Assembly (NCBI GenBank): GCA_017962705.1
Contig: JAGCUV010000020.1
Span: forward strand, 1 to 52,550
From: Bacteroidales bacterium
Lineage (GTDB): Bacteria > Bacteroidota > Bacteroidia > Bacteroidales > UBA932
DNA: 52,550 nucleotides
Reading direction: 5' to 3'
The notes under the pieces were generated by a model. It saw nothing but the letters and a program-made list of their open reading frames with translations. It had not been told where the DNA came from and did no database searches. Positions 25,189 through 35,172 of this stretch are shown here, one piece after another. Position 1 is the first letter of the stretch; each line of letters opens with the position of its first letter. The position numbers were made by a program, and so were the translations under genes.

Positions 25189-27397
25189 TTTTTCTATATT
25201 TTACAAATAATACTCCGTGAGTGGGAATGGTGAAGGACGCGGGGGCTTCCGCCTGTCTCCAGAGGTCGCGGCAAGATGCGACGGTCCCGGCTCCAGCTTC
25301 GGCCAGGCACTGGCGGACATCAACGGTCCGGACAGCCTCCGAAAGATTGAAAAGGCCGGCGGCGAAACTGCCGTCCGAGAGCGGACGTGTCCACACTTGC
25401 AGCCCGTCCTGCTCCCAAACGCAGTCGGCGGCCCGGCCCAACGGGTCCTGGTCGACGGCAATCACCTCGTGGTTGCAAAGCAGGTTGAGGGTGAAACGGT
25501 CCGGATGGGCGAGGTCGCAGCCGATAATCATCGGGGCGGCCAGCAAGGCCCAGAGGGAAAGGTGGGAATACTGTTCGTCCGCGCTCAAACGGCTGTCGCG
25601 CAGGCCTTCTCCCCAGCCCACCTTGCCGATGACCAGCATGTCGGGGTCGTTCCAGTGACCGGGCCCGGCATAGGCTGCCAGTCCGCGCTGGAGGTTGAAT
25701 CCGATGCGCAGGACGGACGCCCAGGTGTCGATGATGTCGCCGGTCGTCCGCCAGAGATTGGCATCCACGTCCGCCCCCCACTGCCAGACTTTCTCCAGTC
25801 CGTATTGGCAGAGGGAATAGCAGATGTCCCGGGGTTGCTTCCGCAGGCATTTCTCCATCTTGCGATAGGGGAGGATATGGTCTTTGCGTCCCGCTTTCGG
25901 AAGTTTGTCCAGGACGGTCCTGTACCCGCAAAGGTCATATTTCAGATAATCCACGCCCCAGTCGTTCCAGGTATCGGCGTCTTTCTGCTCAAAGCCCAGC
26001 GAGCCGGGATAGCCCCCGCAGGTCAACTCGCCCGGCGAGGAATAGATGCCCAGCCGCAGGCCTCTTTCGTGCAGCCACTCGCCCAGTCCGGCGATGTCCG
26101 GGAATTGTTCGTTGGGCTCCAGGGCGCCGTCTTCCGAACGGGCGGCCCCTTGCCAGGCGTCGTCGATGTTGATATAGCAATAGCCATAATCGGCCAGTCC
26201 GCTGTTGATCAGGGCGTCCGCCGAAGAAAAGACTTTCCCTTGCGAGATGTCCAGTCCCCAGCAGTTCCAACTGTTCCAGCCCATCGGAGGGGTGAGCGCC
26301 AGCGTAGGGCCGACCCTCAGGGTCATGGCGCCGCTGCCGCTGCCGGCGGCGTTTTCGGCCGTCCATCGGATGGGATAGTCGCCCGCTTTCGCTACGCAGC
26401 CACGCAAAACGCCGTTTTCCACATCCAGTGTCAGTCCTGCGGGAAGTCCGTCGGTCTGAAAGTGCATCGGACGCTGGCCCGAGAAGGGAAGGCGGAAGAT
26501 GATGGGCGAGCCGGGCCGCGCACCGAGCACGGCGGGACCGTTGTACCGGGGCTCCTTGGGAGCAGGGGGAGTCAGGCAGTATTTCGGCGTGAAGTCCTTT
26601 TCTACGCACATTCCCGTGCGGGAATCGCGGAAAGAGACTTTCACCTGCACCGGCTCGCCCCCGTCATAATGTATTTCTTGGGAAAAGACTTCGCTCGTGT
26701 CCAGTTTGACACGTTTTTCAATGACTTTTTCTTTCGTTTCAATGTGGAACACCCCTTTGACCGGCAGTTCGCAGGATACGTTCAGGCGGCACCGGTCTCC
26801 GTCTCCGTCATCCGTGCAGGAAAGGGTGAGCAGATCTTCCAGCCGGGCCATCCCGATGCGGATGGGTCCGTCGTAAATCCCTCCCCGGGTGCGGCGGTTC
26901 CACACCAGCAGCGTCAGCAGATTGTCTCCCTCCTGCAGCAGGGAAGCATCGACGTGATACAGGCGGTGGGCATCCCAGGCGGATTGGGGGATCCCTCCGT
27001 CGTGGGGCATCGTGCCGGATTTGCCGATGCGAACCCCGTTCAAGTACGACTCGTCGCAGTCGTCGATATAACTCAAATCAAAGATGACGGTCTGCGGATA
27101 AGGGGCCGTGCTGACAAAGCCTTCGGGCAGCGTGAAACGGATGCGGTACTGGGCGTACATCCCTTCCCCCTGCCATTTCTGGGGGATGGCCATCGTTTCC
27201 CAGGCGCTGTCGTCAAAATCGGGTGTCATCCAGCCTTCGGGGGCGTCGCCCAGGTGGAAACGGGCTTCCTCAAAAACAAGCGCCTGCGGCTCCGTATAGG
27301 AGACCGGCGTGCTGCAAGAGAATAGCCAGGCGCCCGTAAACAACGCCAGTAACAGGGGCCGCAGCCCGCACGAGAAAGTGTTCCGAAAAGGTTTCAT
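25178..27397 (-). CDS. GH27 alpha-galactosidase with N-terminal accessory domains
   Basis: Lipoprotein of 739 residues (lipobox WLFSC, Cys28). The domains are a galactose-binding-like jelly roll (about 35-190: DAPEGWMTPDFDDSAWE), a linker and Ig-like putative binding domain (about 280-365: LPAGLTLDVENGVLRG), then the GH27 barrel from MGWNSWNCWG near 370. Nucleophile Asp488 in YLKYDLCGY and acid/base Asp554 in RTTGDI are present; a C-terminal beta-sandwich ends the protein. It removes terminal alpha-galactose, or possibly beta-L-arabinopyranose or alpha-N-acetylgalactosamine, from glycans at the cell surface or in the periplasm. Confidence 0.9.
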   Translation of the reverse strand: MKPFRNTFSCGLRPLLLALFTGAWLFSCSTPVSYTEPQALVFEEARFHLGDAPEGWMTPDFDDSAWETMAIPQKWQGEGMYAQYRIRFTLPEGFVSTAPYPQTVIFDLSYIDDCDESYLNGVRIGKSGTMPHDGGIPQSAWDAHRLYHVDASLLQEGDNLLTLLVWNRRTRGGIYDGPIRIGMARLEDLLTLSCTDDGDGDRCRLNVSCELPVKGVFHIETKEKVIEKRVKLDTSEVFSQEIHYDGGEPVQVKVSFRDSRTGMCVEKDFTPKYCLTPPAPKEPRYNGPAVLGARPGSPIIFRLPFSGQRPMHFQTDGLPAGLTLDVENGVLRGCVAKAGDYPIRWTAENAAGSGSGAMTLRVGPTLALTPPMGWNSWNCWGLDISQGKVFSSADALINSGLADYGYCYINIDDAWQGAARSEDGALEPNEQFPDIAGLGEWLHERGLRLGIYSSPGELTCGGYPGSLGFEQKDADTWNDWGVDYLKYDLCGYRTVLDKLPKAGRKDHILPYRKMEKCLRKQPRDICYSLCQYGLEKVWQWGADVDANLWRTTGDIIDTWASVLRIGFNLQRGLAAYAGPGHWNDPDMLVIGKVGWGEGLRDSRLSADEQYSHLSLWALLAAPMIIGCDLAHPDRFTLNLLCNHEVIAVDQDPLGRAADCVWEQDGLQVWTRPLSDGSFAAGLFNLSEAVRTVDVRQCLAEAGAGTVASCRDLWRQAEAPASFTIPTHGVLFVKYRKNEE

Positions 27398-27412
27398 TCG
27401 TTAAACAACTTC

Positions 27413-28690
27413 TTATTTCCAGATAACGTCTCTCAAATAAACCTGACGGCTTCCTTCGTGTACGGAGTTGAAGGCCAGTTGTTTCCCGTCGGGACGCCAG
27501 CGGGCGTGGAGGTCGCAGCGCGAATACTGCTCCTTATAATTTTCGGGGACGAAAAAGCGTCCCAGCGAAATGAGCGCTTCATCTTCCACCCGCACGAGCA
27601 CCCAGCTGCGGTAGCCGTCTTTGTTCCAATAGCCTTCCGTGCTGATGAATTGCCCGTTGGGGGAGAAAATGCAGTGTCCGTCCCAGTCCAGGATGCCCGG
27701 GGCCAGGTGGCGGACTTTCTCTTCTTCGCCCACTTTGAACAGGGTATGGGACCAGACGCCGCCCGCGTTCCAGCGGGCCGTCACGACCATCTCGTCGCCT
27801 TCCTTCCAATTGAAATGCGAACCTTCCCATCCGTCGGGGAAACAACGACGAAGATCACTTCCGTCGGTGTTGACGGTCAGGGAAACGGTCTGCCAGCGAT
27901 AGACGATGCCCCTGTCGGAGAGTTGCTGCTTGAGGTTCTCCACGGTACGGGCCAGGAAGAAAATCTTGCTCGCATCCGGATTCAGCACGGTATGGCAGTA
28001 GTATGCGAGGCCGTCGGCGGAGGTGATTTCCGGCATCACGGCGCGACCCTGGGCGACGGAGAGAATGAGTTGCTCTTCTCCCGTTTCCAGATCCATCAAC
28101 CAAAGGCCGTCGTCTTCCGGCCAGACCTCATCCAGCAGGGGATTCTGTCCTTCGCCCGCATAGCCGTAGTCGGGGCGGCACACGCGCAGGCGTGCGTAGT
28201 TGATGCTCACCGCTTTCTTTCCATCCTTGGAAACGGCGCTGATGGGACGGGGCAGGAGTTTTTCCTCGCCCGTCTTCCAGTTGAGCAGGACGGAGACGAA
28301 TTTTCCGTCGCGCAAATCATTGTAGATGCAGAGTCCGTCTTCCCACGGCAGCCAGTGGAACATGGCTGCTTCCTGGAAATTCCAGCAAGCCGTCGTGGCG
28401 ATGGGAATGAAGCGGTTATTGTCTTGCAAATCCACCAGCCCGAGGGTGATTCTTTCTCCGGCTTGGGGCAGACGACCAGTGAATCCTACTTCCAGGATGG
28501 CGACATAGCGGTTGTCGGGGCTCCAGGCGTTGATGCCGAAATAGTTGGCCAGGAAATGGTCTTCCGGTCCGCTGGTGATGGCGTAGGCCTCCCCAACTTC
28601 CGGGAAAGCAGGAAGCGTGTGCCGGCAACCGCAGAAAAGCATTAGGCAGGCGGCCAGGCAGAGGGCTCCTTTTTTCCAAAAATGTATCAT
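27413..28690 (-). CDS. Beta-propeller lipoprotein of the PUL
   Basis: Lipoprotein of 425 residues (lipobox LFCGC, Cys22). The start at 28690 gives this signal and lies 4 nt after the upstream stop. Repeated blades of TolB/oligogalacturonate-lyase type are visible: GINAWSPDNRYVAILEVG, GHCIFSPNGQFISTEGY and HARWRPDGKQLAFNSVHEG. The His residues in these blades recall the metal-binding sites of PL22 oligogalacturonate lyase, but I cannot confirm catalytic residues. It may be a lyase or a binding protein for the PUL substrate. Confidence 0.6.
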   Translation of the reverse strand: MIHFWKKGALCLAACLMLFCGCRHTLPAFPEVGEAYAITSGPEDHFLANYFGINAWSPDNRYVAILEVGFTGRLPQAGERITLGLVDLQDNNRFIPIATTACWNFQEAAMFHWLPWEDGLCIYNDLRDGKFVSVLLNWKTGEEKLLPRPISAVSKDGKKAVSINYARLRVCRPDYGYAGEGQNPLLDEVWPEDDGLWLMDLETGEEQLILSVAQGRAVMPEITSADGLAYYCHTVLNPDASKIFFLARTVENLKQQLSDRGIVYRWQTVSLTVNTDGSDLRRCFPDGWEGSHFNWKEGDEMVVTARWNAGGVWSHTLFKVGEEEKVRHLAPGILDWDGHCIFSPNGQFISTEGYWNKDGYRSWVLVRVEDEALISLGRFFVPENYKEQYSRCDLHARWRPDGKQLAFNSVHEGSRQVYLRDVIWK

Positions 28691-28694
28691 AGGT

Positions 28695-30692
28695 TTATTC
28701 AAATAAATACACAGGGTTGTAATCATCCTTGTCCGCCTCTCCTATGTACTTTTCTTCCCGGCTTACCGTCGAGTAGAATTTGATTTGGGTGGCTTTTTGA
28801 CCCGTCGCATCGATGACGGTGAGCCGGACGGGCACGTTCTCCCGGGGTCTTCCGAAAAGAATGCGGGGGTTCTGCTCATAGGAAATGATGCCGTCGATGT
28901 TCCAAATCCAGCAGACGATGCCGTTGGCGGCGGTGGAGCGGTCGGTGAAGACCAGCGTATCGCTCCAGTATCCGTCGGGCAGGTCGAAATCGGCCTTCGG
29001 CGCACCGGAGGCATCCGTGTCAAGATCGAAATAGGCATAGATGGGATAATGATCGGAGATAAACATCCCGTTCCATTTCTGTGCGACCGTATGGAAGAGC
29101 GGACACGCCGCGATGCCATCGTAGAAAATATGGTCTATCAGTTGGCTTTTTGTCCCCCACCAGTGGAAGGTCTCCGAGAAATCGGTCGTCCAGGCCGTCC
29201 GACGGGCGCTCTCATAGGCGCTCGTAATGGGACTCATCGTCTCATGGTCTTCTTCCAAATTCCAGTCGGCCGTGAGGATGACGGGCAGGTGGGAGGTGTT
29301 TTTCTGACTGACCGTGTTCAGCACCACTTGCACTTCTTTGGGGCGGGAGTCGCCGTACAGGCTGGTGTGCGTATTGAGGAAGAAGAACTGTTTGCCGCTG
29401 GGTTTGTAGGTCAGGACGGCCCAGGTGGCCGTGCGGCACTGACTGTCCTCCATTTCGGGGAAGTAGGAATTGACCTTCGAAGGCGTGTCGGACAGCCAGA
29501 CGGTCCCCGAACTGTTGAGGGTGATCAAATCCGTGCGGTACAGGATGGTGGTGGATTCATCCCCATCGTCCGTACCCGGAGAGAACCAAGAGCCGTCCTT
29601 CACAATGTCGCGTCCTCCTTCACGCCCCAGCCCGTAATGGGCGTAGCCGCTGCAATTGGCTTTGATGTCCTTCACCTGTTCCTTTTCGGCTTCCTGCAGG
29701 CCGATGACGGCGGGACGGATGCTGTTGACCATTGCATAATAGGCCGTCTTGCGGTTGGTCCAGTCCCGGTCTCCCGTATCGGGGTTGCTGCTCTTGCCGC
29801 GGGCGGATGCGAAACGGACATTGGATGACATCACCATCATTCCGGTGGGCTCCTCGGCGGCATCCGGCGTGTAGTTGCTGGTCGTCAGCGTGTAGGACTT
29901 GCCCGCCGCCATTGTGAAGGACTTGGAAGTGGAGTAGCTCATCTGTGTCCCATCCGTAGCGCGTATGGTGAAACGCATGCCGCCGGAATAAGTCTGGGCG
30001 GGAATGAGAAAATATACGCTCGACCCGAAATCCACACCGCCATCCGGGGCGGGAATGTTTATGAGAGAGGATGCTCCGGACGCAGGCGTCAGGCTGCTGA
30101 AATCCGTCGTAAACGCCCCGCTCACCTTCTCGCTGCCCAGAGCCTCGAACATAACGGATGAGAGCTTGGCATCATAATTACCGGGCACCGTCAGTTTGAT
30201 GGCGCTCATCAGGCAGGAAAAGGACAGATTGAAACCGTTGCTGCTCCCCGCCATCAAAAAGGCGGAATGATCATAAGTGGACGAAGACCAGCGTTGGGAG
30301 TAGGGAAGAAACACGCTTGCTGAGCCGCCGCTGTACTGCGTCAGGGCGGACGCGGGATACAGGCAGCGATAAGGGACGTTCAGCACGCCCTTCACCGTAA
30401 AACTCGCGTGATTCGTGCCCACATAAGGAGAGTCGTCGGCCAAAGCCTCTGAGACAAACCCGTTGATGGCGATGGCGTCTCCCGCCGACCAGTAATTGGG
30501 ATAGGACGTCCCGTTTTTTTCGCCCAAGTGCGTCTTGCGCCCGTCCGCTTGAGAGGGCGCTTCGGGGGAGACGATGGCCGCATCGAAACGGTATAGCTCG
30601 CAGGAGACGTCTCTCTGCCACTCCTGTGTTTCCCTGGTACAAGCCCAAAGAAACGCAGGAAGCAGAAATAAGAGGATGATTCTTTTTTTCAC
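28695..30692 (-). CDS. Lipoprotein: fimbrillin-like domain + EEP phosphoesterase + PKD
   Basis: Lipoprotein of 665 residues (FLWAC, Cys18). Residues about 30-280 look like a fimbrillin-type beta-sandwich (YPNYWSAGDAIAING, LPYSQRW). Residues about 287-555 form an endonuclease/exonuclease/phosphatase domain with its full active site: SSNVRF, GLQEAE, NTHTSL, TADWN, DHIFY, SDHYP. A PKD-like domain ends the protein. EEP enzymes hydrolyse phosphomono- or diester bonds (nucleases, sphingomyelinases, inositol phosphatases). The upstream paralogue is one nucleotide away; both are in the PUL operon after SusD. Substrate unknown. Confidence 0.8.
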   Translation of the reverse strand: MKKRIILLFLLPAFLWACTRETQEWQRDVSCELYRFDAAIVSPEAPSQADGRKTHLGEKNGTSYPNYWSAGDAIAINGFVSEALADDSPYVGTNHASFTVKGVLNVPYRCLYPASALTQYSGGSASVFLPYSQRWSSSTYDHSAFLMAGSSNGFNLSFSCLMSAIKLTVPGNYDAKLSSVMFEALGSEKVSGAFTTDFSSLTPASGASSLINIPAPDGGVDFGSSVYFLIPAQTYSGGMRFTIRATDGTQMSYSTSKSFTMAAGKSYTLTTSNYTPDAAEEPTGMMVMSSNVRFASARGKSSNPDTGDRDWTNRKTAYYAMVNSIRPAVIGLQEAEKEQVKDIKANCSGYAHYGLGREGGRDIVKDGSWFSPGTDDGDESTTILYRTDLITLNSSGTVWLSDTPSKVNSYFPEMEDSQCRTATWAVLTYKPSGKQFFFLNTHTSLYGDSRPKEVQVVLNTVSQKNTSHLPVILTADWNLEEDHETMSPITSAYESARRTAWTTDFSETFHWWGTKSQLIDHIFYDGIAACPLFHTVAQKWNGMFISDHYPIYAYFDLDTDASGAPKADFDLPDGYWSDTLVFTDRSTAANGIVCWIWNIDGIISYEQNPRILFGRPRENVPVRLTVIDATGQKATQIKFYSTVSREEKYIGEADKDDYNPVYLFE

Positions 30693-30693
30693 C

Positions 30694-33207
30694 TTAATTC
30701 TCGGTGGGGGCTACACAAGTCTTCTGTTGATTGGCGCCGAGCTGCGACCAGTTGCTTCCGGGGCTGGTGGTCTTTTCGCAGCTGATCTTGAAGAGCGCAG
30801 GGCCACCCTTGTTGACGGTCAGATAGATGCTTCCGTCCTTGGCGATGGTCGGGCAGGAACGGGGTTTGCCGCCGAGCGCGAGCGTGCTGATAATCTGGCC
30901 GTTGGCGGAAGACAGTTTGAGCAGCCTGCTGCCATTCAGGTCACAGACATACAAATAGCCTAACTGGTCGATGGCCGCTACGCCGCAGTTGCCGGAACTG
31001 CCGGAAGTCAGCGCCACTTCCCATTCTTTGTGGCCGTCGTTCTTGTTGAGCCGGAAAATGCTCTTTCCGCTCATATAGTAGGCGTTGCCCTCTTCATCCA
31101 GCACGCAACCATAGCCGTTGCGGGCGACGGTGGCCGGGATACGGACTTTCCAGATGGCTTTCGGGAAAGTATTGTCCACAATCTCGTAAGTGTTGAGATC
31201 GTACCGGGCGCATACCAACTCCCCGCCGGCCCCAGTGCCGGAACAGAGATAGATGGTGCCGTCCTTGGCGATGGCCGGCTGGCAGCCCTTGGGCGACATG
31301 TCGTCGCCACTGAGCAGGTTGGAGCGCTTGCCCCCGTTGGTCGAGCCGGAGGTTCTCCAACTGCCGCCTTCGGGCATACCCACCTTGTAGCCAGTTCCCA
31401 GGTTCAGGTCGGAGGTAATCTTGTTGGCAGAGAAGACAATCTTGCGGTCAGCAGCGACGGCCATCCCGCCGTACGAACCGCCGTCCGGCTGCAACTCTAC
31501 TACCGGGCTGTGGTCGCTCCGTTTCATCACGACCATGTTGCCGTTCCATTCGCTGTCGGCGCCGTCTCCGCCGCGCAGCACGACGGCTACTTTGTCATCA
31601 AAGATGGCAGGAATCATATACTCGTACTGGGATGTGGCGCCTGTGTTGACATACCAGTTTACCCCGCTGCATCCCGGTTTGATAGAATAAAAGCCGCCGT
31701 GGCCATTGGTTGCATCATATCCGTACTGGACGGGAATATAGACATTGCCGTCGTTGTCTACGGAAGGTGTGGGGCAGCAATGGCTCATGGGATAATCTCC
31801 GGTACCGTGCACGGGGCCGTATTCGCCGATGTTGTGGCGGCCGATTTCATTGCCGTCTGCATCGAAGCAGACCAGTTGATAGCCGGTAGAGGTCACATAG
31901 ATGCGGTCTCCGGTGGCGTTAAGCGCCGGGGAGGTCCAGTAGACGTACGCGCCTTCGCCGTCATCGTAGTTCTGGCTCCAGACGATGCTCATGTCGTGCG
32001 CGGGATCGCTGGTGACGGACATCGTCTTGGTGAGCGAGGCTTTCTGGCCATAATTGTCGGTGACGGTCAACGTGACGGGAATGTCATCTCCGCAGGCTTT
32101 GAATACGATTGAAGGATTCTGCTCGGTGGACAGAATGCCGCCGATATCCCAACTCCAACTGGCGATGCCGCCTTCCGCCCGGGACCGGTCGGTGAAGGTA
32201 AGCAGGGCGTCCATGACAGGAGAGGCGGGCAGGTCGAAGTCCACGACCGGCTTGGGATGGACTTCCCCGCCGGCTTCGAGTTCGAAAATCGCGTATACGG
32301 GATGGTGATCGGAAATCCAGAATCCCTTCCATTGCATCGTCAGGGTGCGGAACTTCAGCAGTTTGTCGAAACCGCCATAGAAAATGTGGTCCAACTGTTT
32401 ATGCTCCCTGATGGTGTTCCTGTTTCCCCACCAGTGGAAGGTCTCGAAGTCATCCGTGATGGGAGCCATTCGGCGAGCGTTGGAATACGCATCGGCTATC
32501 GCAGTCATAATCTCGTCGTCCTGTTCCAGATTCCAGTCTGCGGTCAGCACGACGGGAAGTCCTGACGGACACTTGTCCGTAACCGTATTCAGAATGACCT
32601 GAAGTTCCTTGATCTGCGATGCCCTTACGAGGCTGGTGTGGCTGTTGATGTGAAAAAAACGACGTCCGCTGACTTTGTCTGTCATCACCGCCCAGGTAGA
32701 GGTGCGGCATTGTCCGTCCGTCATTTCCGGGAAACAACTGCCCGGCACGTCCGGAGTGGGGGAAAGCCATACGGTTCCCCAACTTTCCACATTGATTTCA
32801 GCCGTCCGGTACAGGATGGAGGTGGATTCCCCTTTCTTGTCACCGTCCGTCCTGCCGACACCGATATAGGCGTAGCCGCTGCAGTTGTTGATGATGTCGC
32901 TTACTTGGTTCATTTCCGCCTCCTGGAGGCCAACCACTTGCGGCCGCATCGTGTTGATCATCTCAAAATAGCCCACTTTGCGGTTTTCCCAGTCCCGGTC
33001 TCCCGAATCAGGGTCTTCCGTCTTATAGCGGGCGGAATAAAAACGGACATTGGAGGACATAATCATCAGTCCCTGAAGGGTCTCCGTAGGGTCTTCCTCT
33101 TCCTGGACGGTGTACCAGCGGCTGTAGTCCAATTCCTGCTTTTTGTAGCAGGAGGGAAGCAGAAGAATGACGGCAAGCGCGAGCGCGAAAGTTCTCAATG
33201 TTTTCAT
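30694..33207 (-). CDS. Lipoprotein: EEP phosphoesterase + PKD + PQQ-like propeller
   Basis: Lipoprotein of 837 residues (LLLPSC, Cys20). The EEP domain spans about 45-325 with SSNVRF, Glu96 in GLQEAE, NSHTSL, TADWN, DHIFY and SDHHP. A PKD domain (about 335-410: SWSWDIGGILSTEQNPSIVF) follows, then a C-terminal beta-propeller of PQQ/quinoprotein type (about 415-825) with repeats such as PAIAKDGTIYLCSG, GCVLDEEGNAYYM and PTIAKDGSIYLTV. Paralogous to the next gene in EEP and PKD, but with the extra domain at the other end. First gene after SusD, 19 nt away. Confidence 0.82.
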   Translation of the reverse strand: MKTLRTFALALAVILLLPSCYKKQELDYSRWYTVQEEEDPTETLQGLMIMSSNVRFYSARYKTEDPDSGDRDWENRKVGYFEMINTMRPQVVGLQEAEMNQVSDIINNCSGYAYIGVGRTDGDKKGESTSILYRTAEINVESWGTVWLSPTPDVPGSCFPEMTDGQCRTSTWAVMTDKVSGRRFFHINSHTSLVRASQIKELQVILNTVTDKCPSGLPVVLTADWNLEQDDEIMTAIADAYSNARRMAPITDDFETFHWWGNRNTIREHKQLDHIFYGGFDKLLKFRTLTMQWKGFWISDHHPVYAIFELEAGGEVHPKPVVDFDLPASPVMDALLTFTDRSRAEGGIASWSWDIGGILSTEQNPSIVFKACGDDIPVTLTVTDNYGQKASLTKTMSVTSDPAHDMSIVWSQNYDDGEGAYVYWTSPALNATGDRIYVTSTGYQLVCFDADGNEIGRHNIGEYGPVHGTGDYPMSHCCPTPSVDNDGNVYIPVQYGYDATNGHGGFYSIKPGCSGVNWYVNTGATSQYEYMIPAIFDDKVAVVLRGGDGADSEWNGNMVVMKRSDHSPVVELQPDGGSYGGMAVAADRKIVFSANKITSDLNLGTGYKVGMPEGGSWRTSGSTNGGKRSNLLSGDDMSPKGCQPAIAKDGTIYLCSGTGAGGELVCARYDLNTYEIVDNTFPKAIWKVRIPATVARNGYGCVLDEEGNAYYMSGKSIFRLNKNDGHKEWEVALTSGSSGNCGVAAIDQLGYLYVCDLNGSRLLKLSSANGQIISTLALGGKPRSCPTIAKDGSIYLTVNKGGPALFKISCEKTTSPGSNWSQLGANQQKTCVAPTEN

Positions 33208-33226
33208 ACAAGTGTCGATTTAATGT

Positions 33227-35167
33227 TTACCATCCCGGATTCTGGTCCAGGGTATAGCCGCGTTTGGCATAATCGCGAATAATGGAGGCCGGAATCGGAT
33301 GCAGGTACTGCCGGTCGTCGGCGTGCCATATGCGCGGAATGGATAATTGGTAAGTGATGATTTGTGGCCTGTCATCTTCGGCCTCGCTGCCGGAATAGTC
33401 GGGGTTCGGCGCCGCCGCCAGTCCCTGTTCGGTCGAACCTTTCGGGAGCAATTGCACATATTTGTTCGAGTGGGCGCTCGGGGGACTGTCGCGGGAGATA
33501 TAGAAGGACTTCGGCGCGCCGCCGGACTGATCGTCCGCATCGTAAAAATTCACTTTGAACGGCGAGTTGAGTTTGGGGACGTGAAGGCCAATCCAGGGGA
33601 CGCGTACAAAATTCTGTCCCTCTTTCCAACGGTTCAGGTCGTTGGCCCGGAATCCTTCATAGACCAGTTCGATGGCTCTTTCCCGACGAATTTCCAGCAG
33701 AACGGGGTCGTTGATGTCGGGATAGAAGGTTTCTTTGAGATAATTGTCCACGGTCGTGGGCTTGCTGCTCGTCACGCCGGCTTTGTCCTCGATGCCGGCC
33801 CGCCGGCGGATGGCTCCGATGGTTTCACTCCATTCCCCGTCGGTGAGGGTTCCCAATTCCGCCTTGGCCTCGGCATAATTGAGCAGCACTTCCGCGTAGC
33901 GGATGATGGGAAGGCTGTTTTCGTTTTTGCCGTCGTTTCCATCCTTACTGGTATCATCCTCTACGAATTTGATTACGTGGTAGCCGGTTATGGCCGTTCC
34001 TTCTATCATGCCGGGGCGGCGTCCTCTCCAGTTTGCGCCGCGAATCTGATAGTAGGGGCCGCGCACGGTCTGGGCCAGCCGCTCGTCCCGATTGGTGAAT
34101 TCATCCCTGAATTCCGTCAGGGAATACTTGGACTTGTCGGTAAAGCGGCTGCCGTCCTTCATCAGGTAGGTGTAGATGAAAGCGCGGGAAAGGCAGGCGC
34201 CGCTGCCGGTGGTCGTCGAGTTCCAGTACTTGTTGGCGTTGCCCGTGACCATATCCGTCAGGGAAGCCTGTACGCCAAGGATGACTTCCTTGGGCATAAT
34301 ATTCTTGGAATAAAAGAGGCTGCGGTAACTTCCCAGCGACGGGTTGCTCATTGAATTTTGCGCCAGCCATTTTTCGTAGGTGGCGTCGGGATAACTGTTG
34401 GTGCACGTCTCTGTGTTGAGAGAAGCAGACGCCCTCCCGGAGTCCATCACTTGCCTGGCGGCATTGGCGGCCAACTGGAACAGGGCATTGGCCGACCACC
34501 GGGAGGTCTCTTCGTGATGGTATTTCCGCCAGGAAGCCTCAAACAGGCAGACGCGGCTCTTCAGCGCCCAGGCGGCATTTTGGGAAATGCGCGTGCTGCC
34601 GATGGAAGCCGTATCCCGGATATGGGCGGCGGCGAAATCCAAATCCTCGATGAGGTGGGTGATAATCACGTCGCGGGAGTCCCGGTTTTTGTACATCTCG
34701 TCGAAGTCGGTGCTTTGCAGGCAATGCTCGAACCACGGCACGCGTCCGTAAGTGGTCAGTTTGTCGTAATAGAACCAGGCGCGGAACCAGCGGGCGAGCC
34801 CTTCATAGTGGTCCTTCTCCTCCTGCATAATGATGCAGTCCTTGCTATGGATGCCGTCAATGAAGAAATTGACATCGCGCAGATTGCTCCAACTCCAAGA
34901 GGTGGGTGTCTCCGCGCTGTAGTTGTTGGTATAGAACACATCGCTGCTTTTGCAGACGCCGTAGTCGGTGGAAGAGCCTTCCATATATGCCAGGTCATTC
35001 AAAGAGGGGAGTTGCCGGTAGAAGTTCAGCGAATAGGCTTCCATGCCTTGGGCGCTTCCAAAAACATTCTCCCGCGTGACAGAGGTAATCAACGGTTCTT
35101 CGAGCGAGCAGGCGGAGAGGAAGAAAACTCCGCAAAAACCAATCAGTATAATCTTGAACTTGTTCAT
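33227..35167 (-). CDS. SusD/RagB family surface lipoprotein of the large PUL
   Basis: Lipoprotein of 646 residues (FFLSAC, Cys20) that should bind the glycan on top of the SusC barrel. SusD features: SLEEPLITSVTRENVF at the N-terminus, FRAWFYYDKLTTYGRVPWFE, and the C-terminal RRERAIELVYEGFRANDLNRW. It is longer than many SusD proteins, mainly in the middle. It lies 5 nt after SusC. Confidence 0.93.
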   Translation of the reverse strand: MNKFKIILIGFCGVFFLSACSLEEPLITSVTRENVFGSAQGMEAYSLNFYRQLPSLNDLAYMEGSSTDYGVCKSSDVFYTNNYSAETPTSWSWSNLRDVNFFIDGIHSKDCIIMQEEKDHYEGLARWFRAWFYYDKLTTYGRVPWFEHCLQSTDFDEMYKNRDSRDVIITHLIEDLDFAAAHIRDTASIGSTRISQNAAWALKSRVCLFEASWRKYHHEETSRWSANALFQLAANAARQVMDSGRASASLNTETCTNSYPDATYEKWLAQNSMSNPSLGSYRSLFYSKNIMPKEVILGVQASLTDMVTGNANKYWNSTTTGSGACLSRAFIYTYLMKDGSRFTDKSKYSLTEFRDEFTNRDERLAQTVRGPYYQIRGANWRGRRPGMIEGTAITGYHVIKFVEDDTSKDGNDGKNENSLPIIRYAEVLLNYAEAKAELGTLTDGEWSETIGAIRRRAGIEDKAGVTSSKPTTVDNYLKETFYPDINDPVLLEIRRERAIELVYEGFRANDLNRWKEGQNFVRVPWIGLHVPKLNSPFKVNFYDADDQSGGAPKSFYISRDSPPSAHSNKYVQLLPKGSTEQGLAAAPNPDYSGSEAEDDRPQIITYQLSIPRIWHADDRQYLHPIPASIIRDYAKRGYTLDQNPGW

Positions 35168-35172
35168 AGCCG

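Noticed and set aside
25217..27325. Plus-strand open frame of about 700 codons opposite the GH27 gene
   Set aside because: Antisense shadow of a gene with both catalytic Asp residues; no start context or domain of its own.
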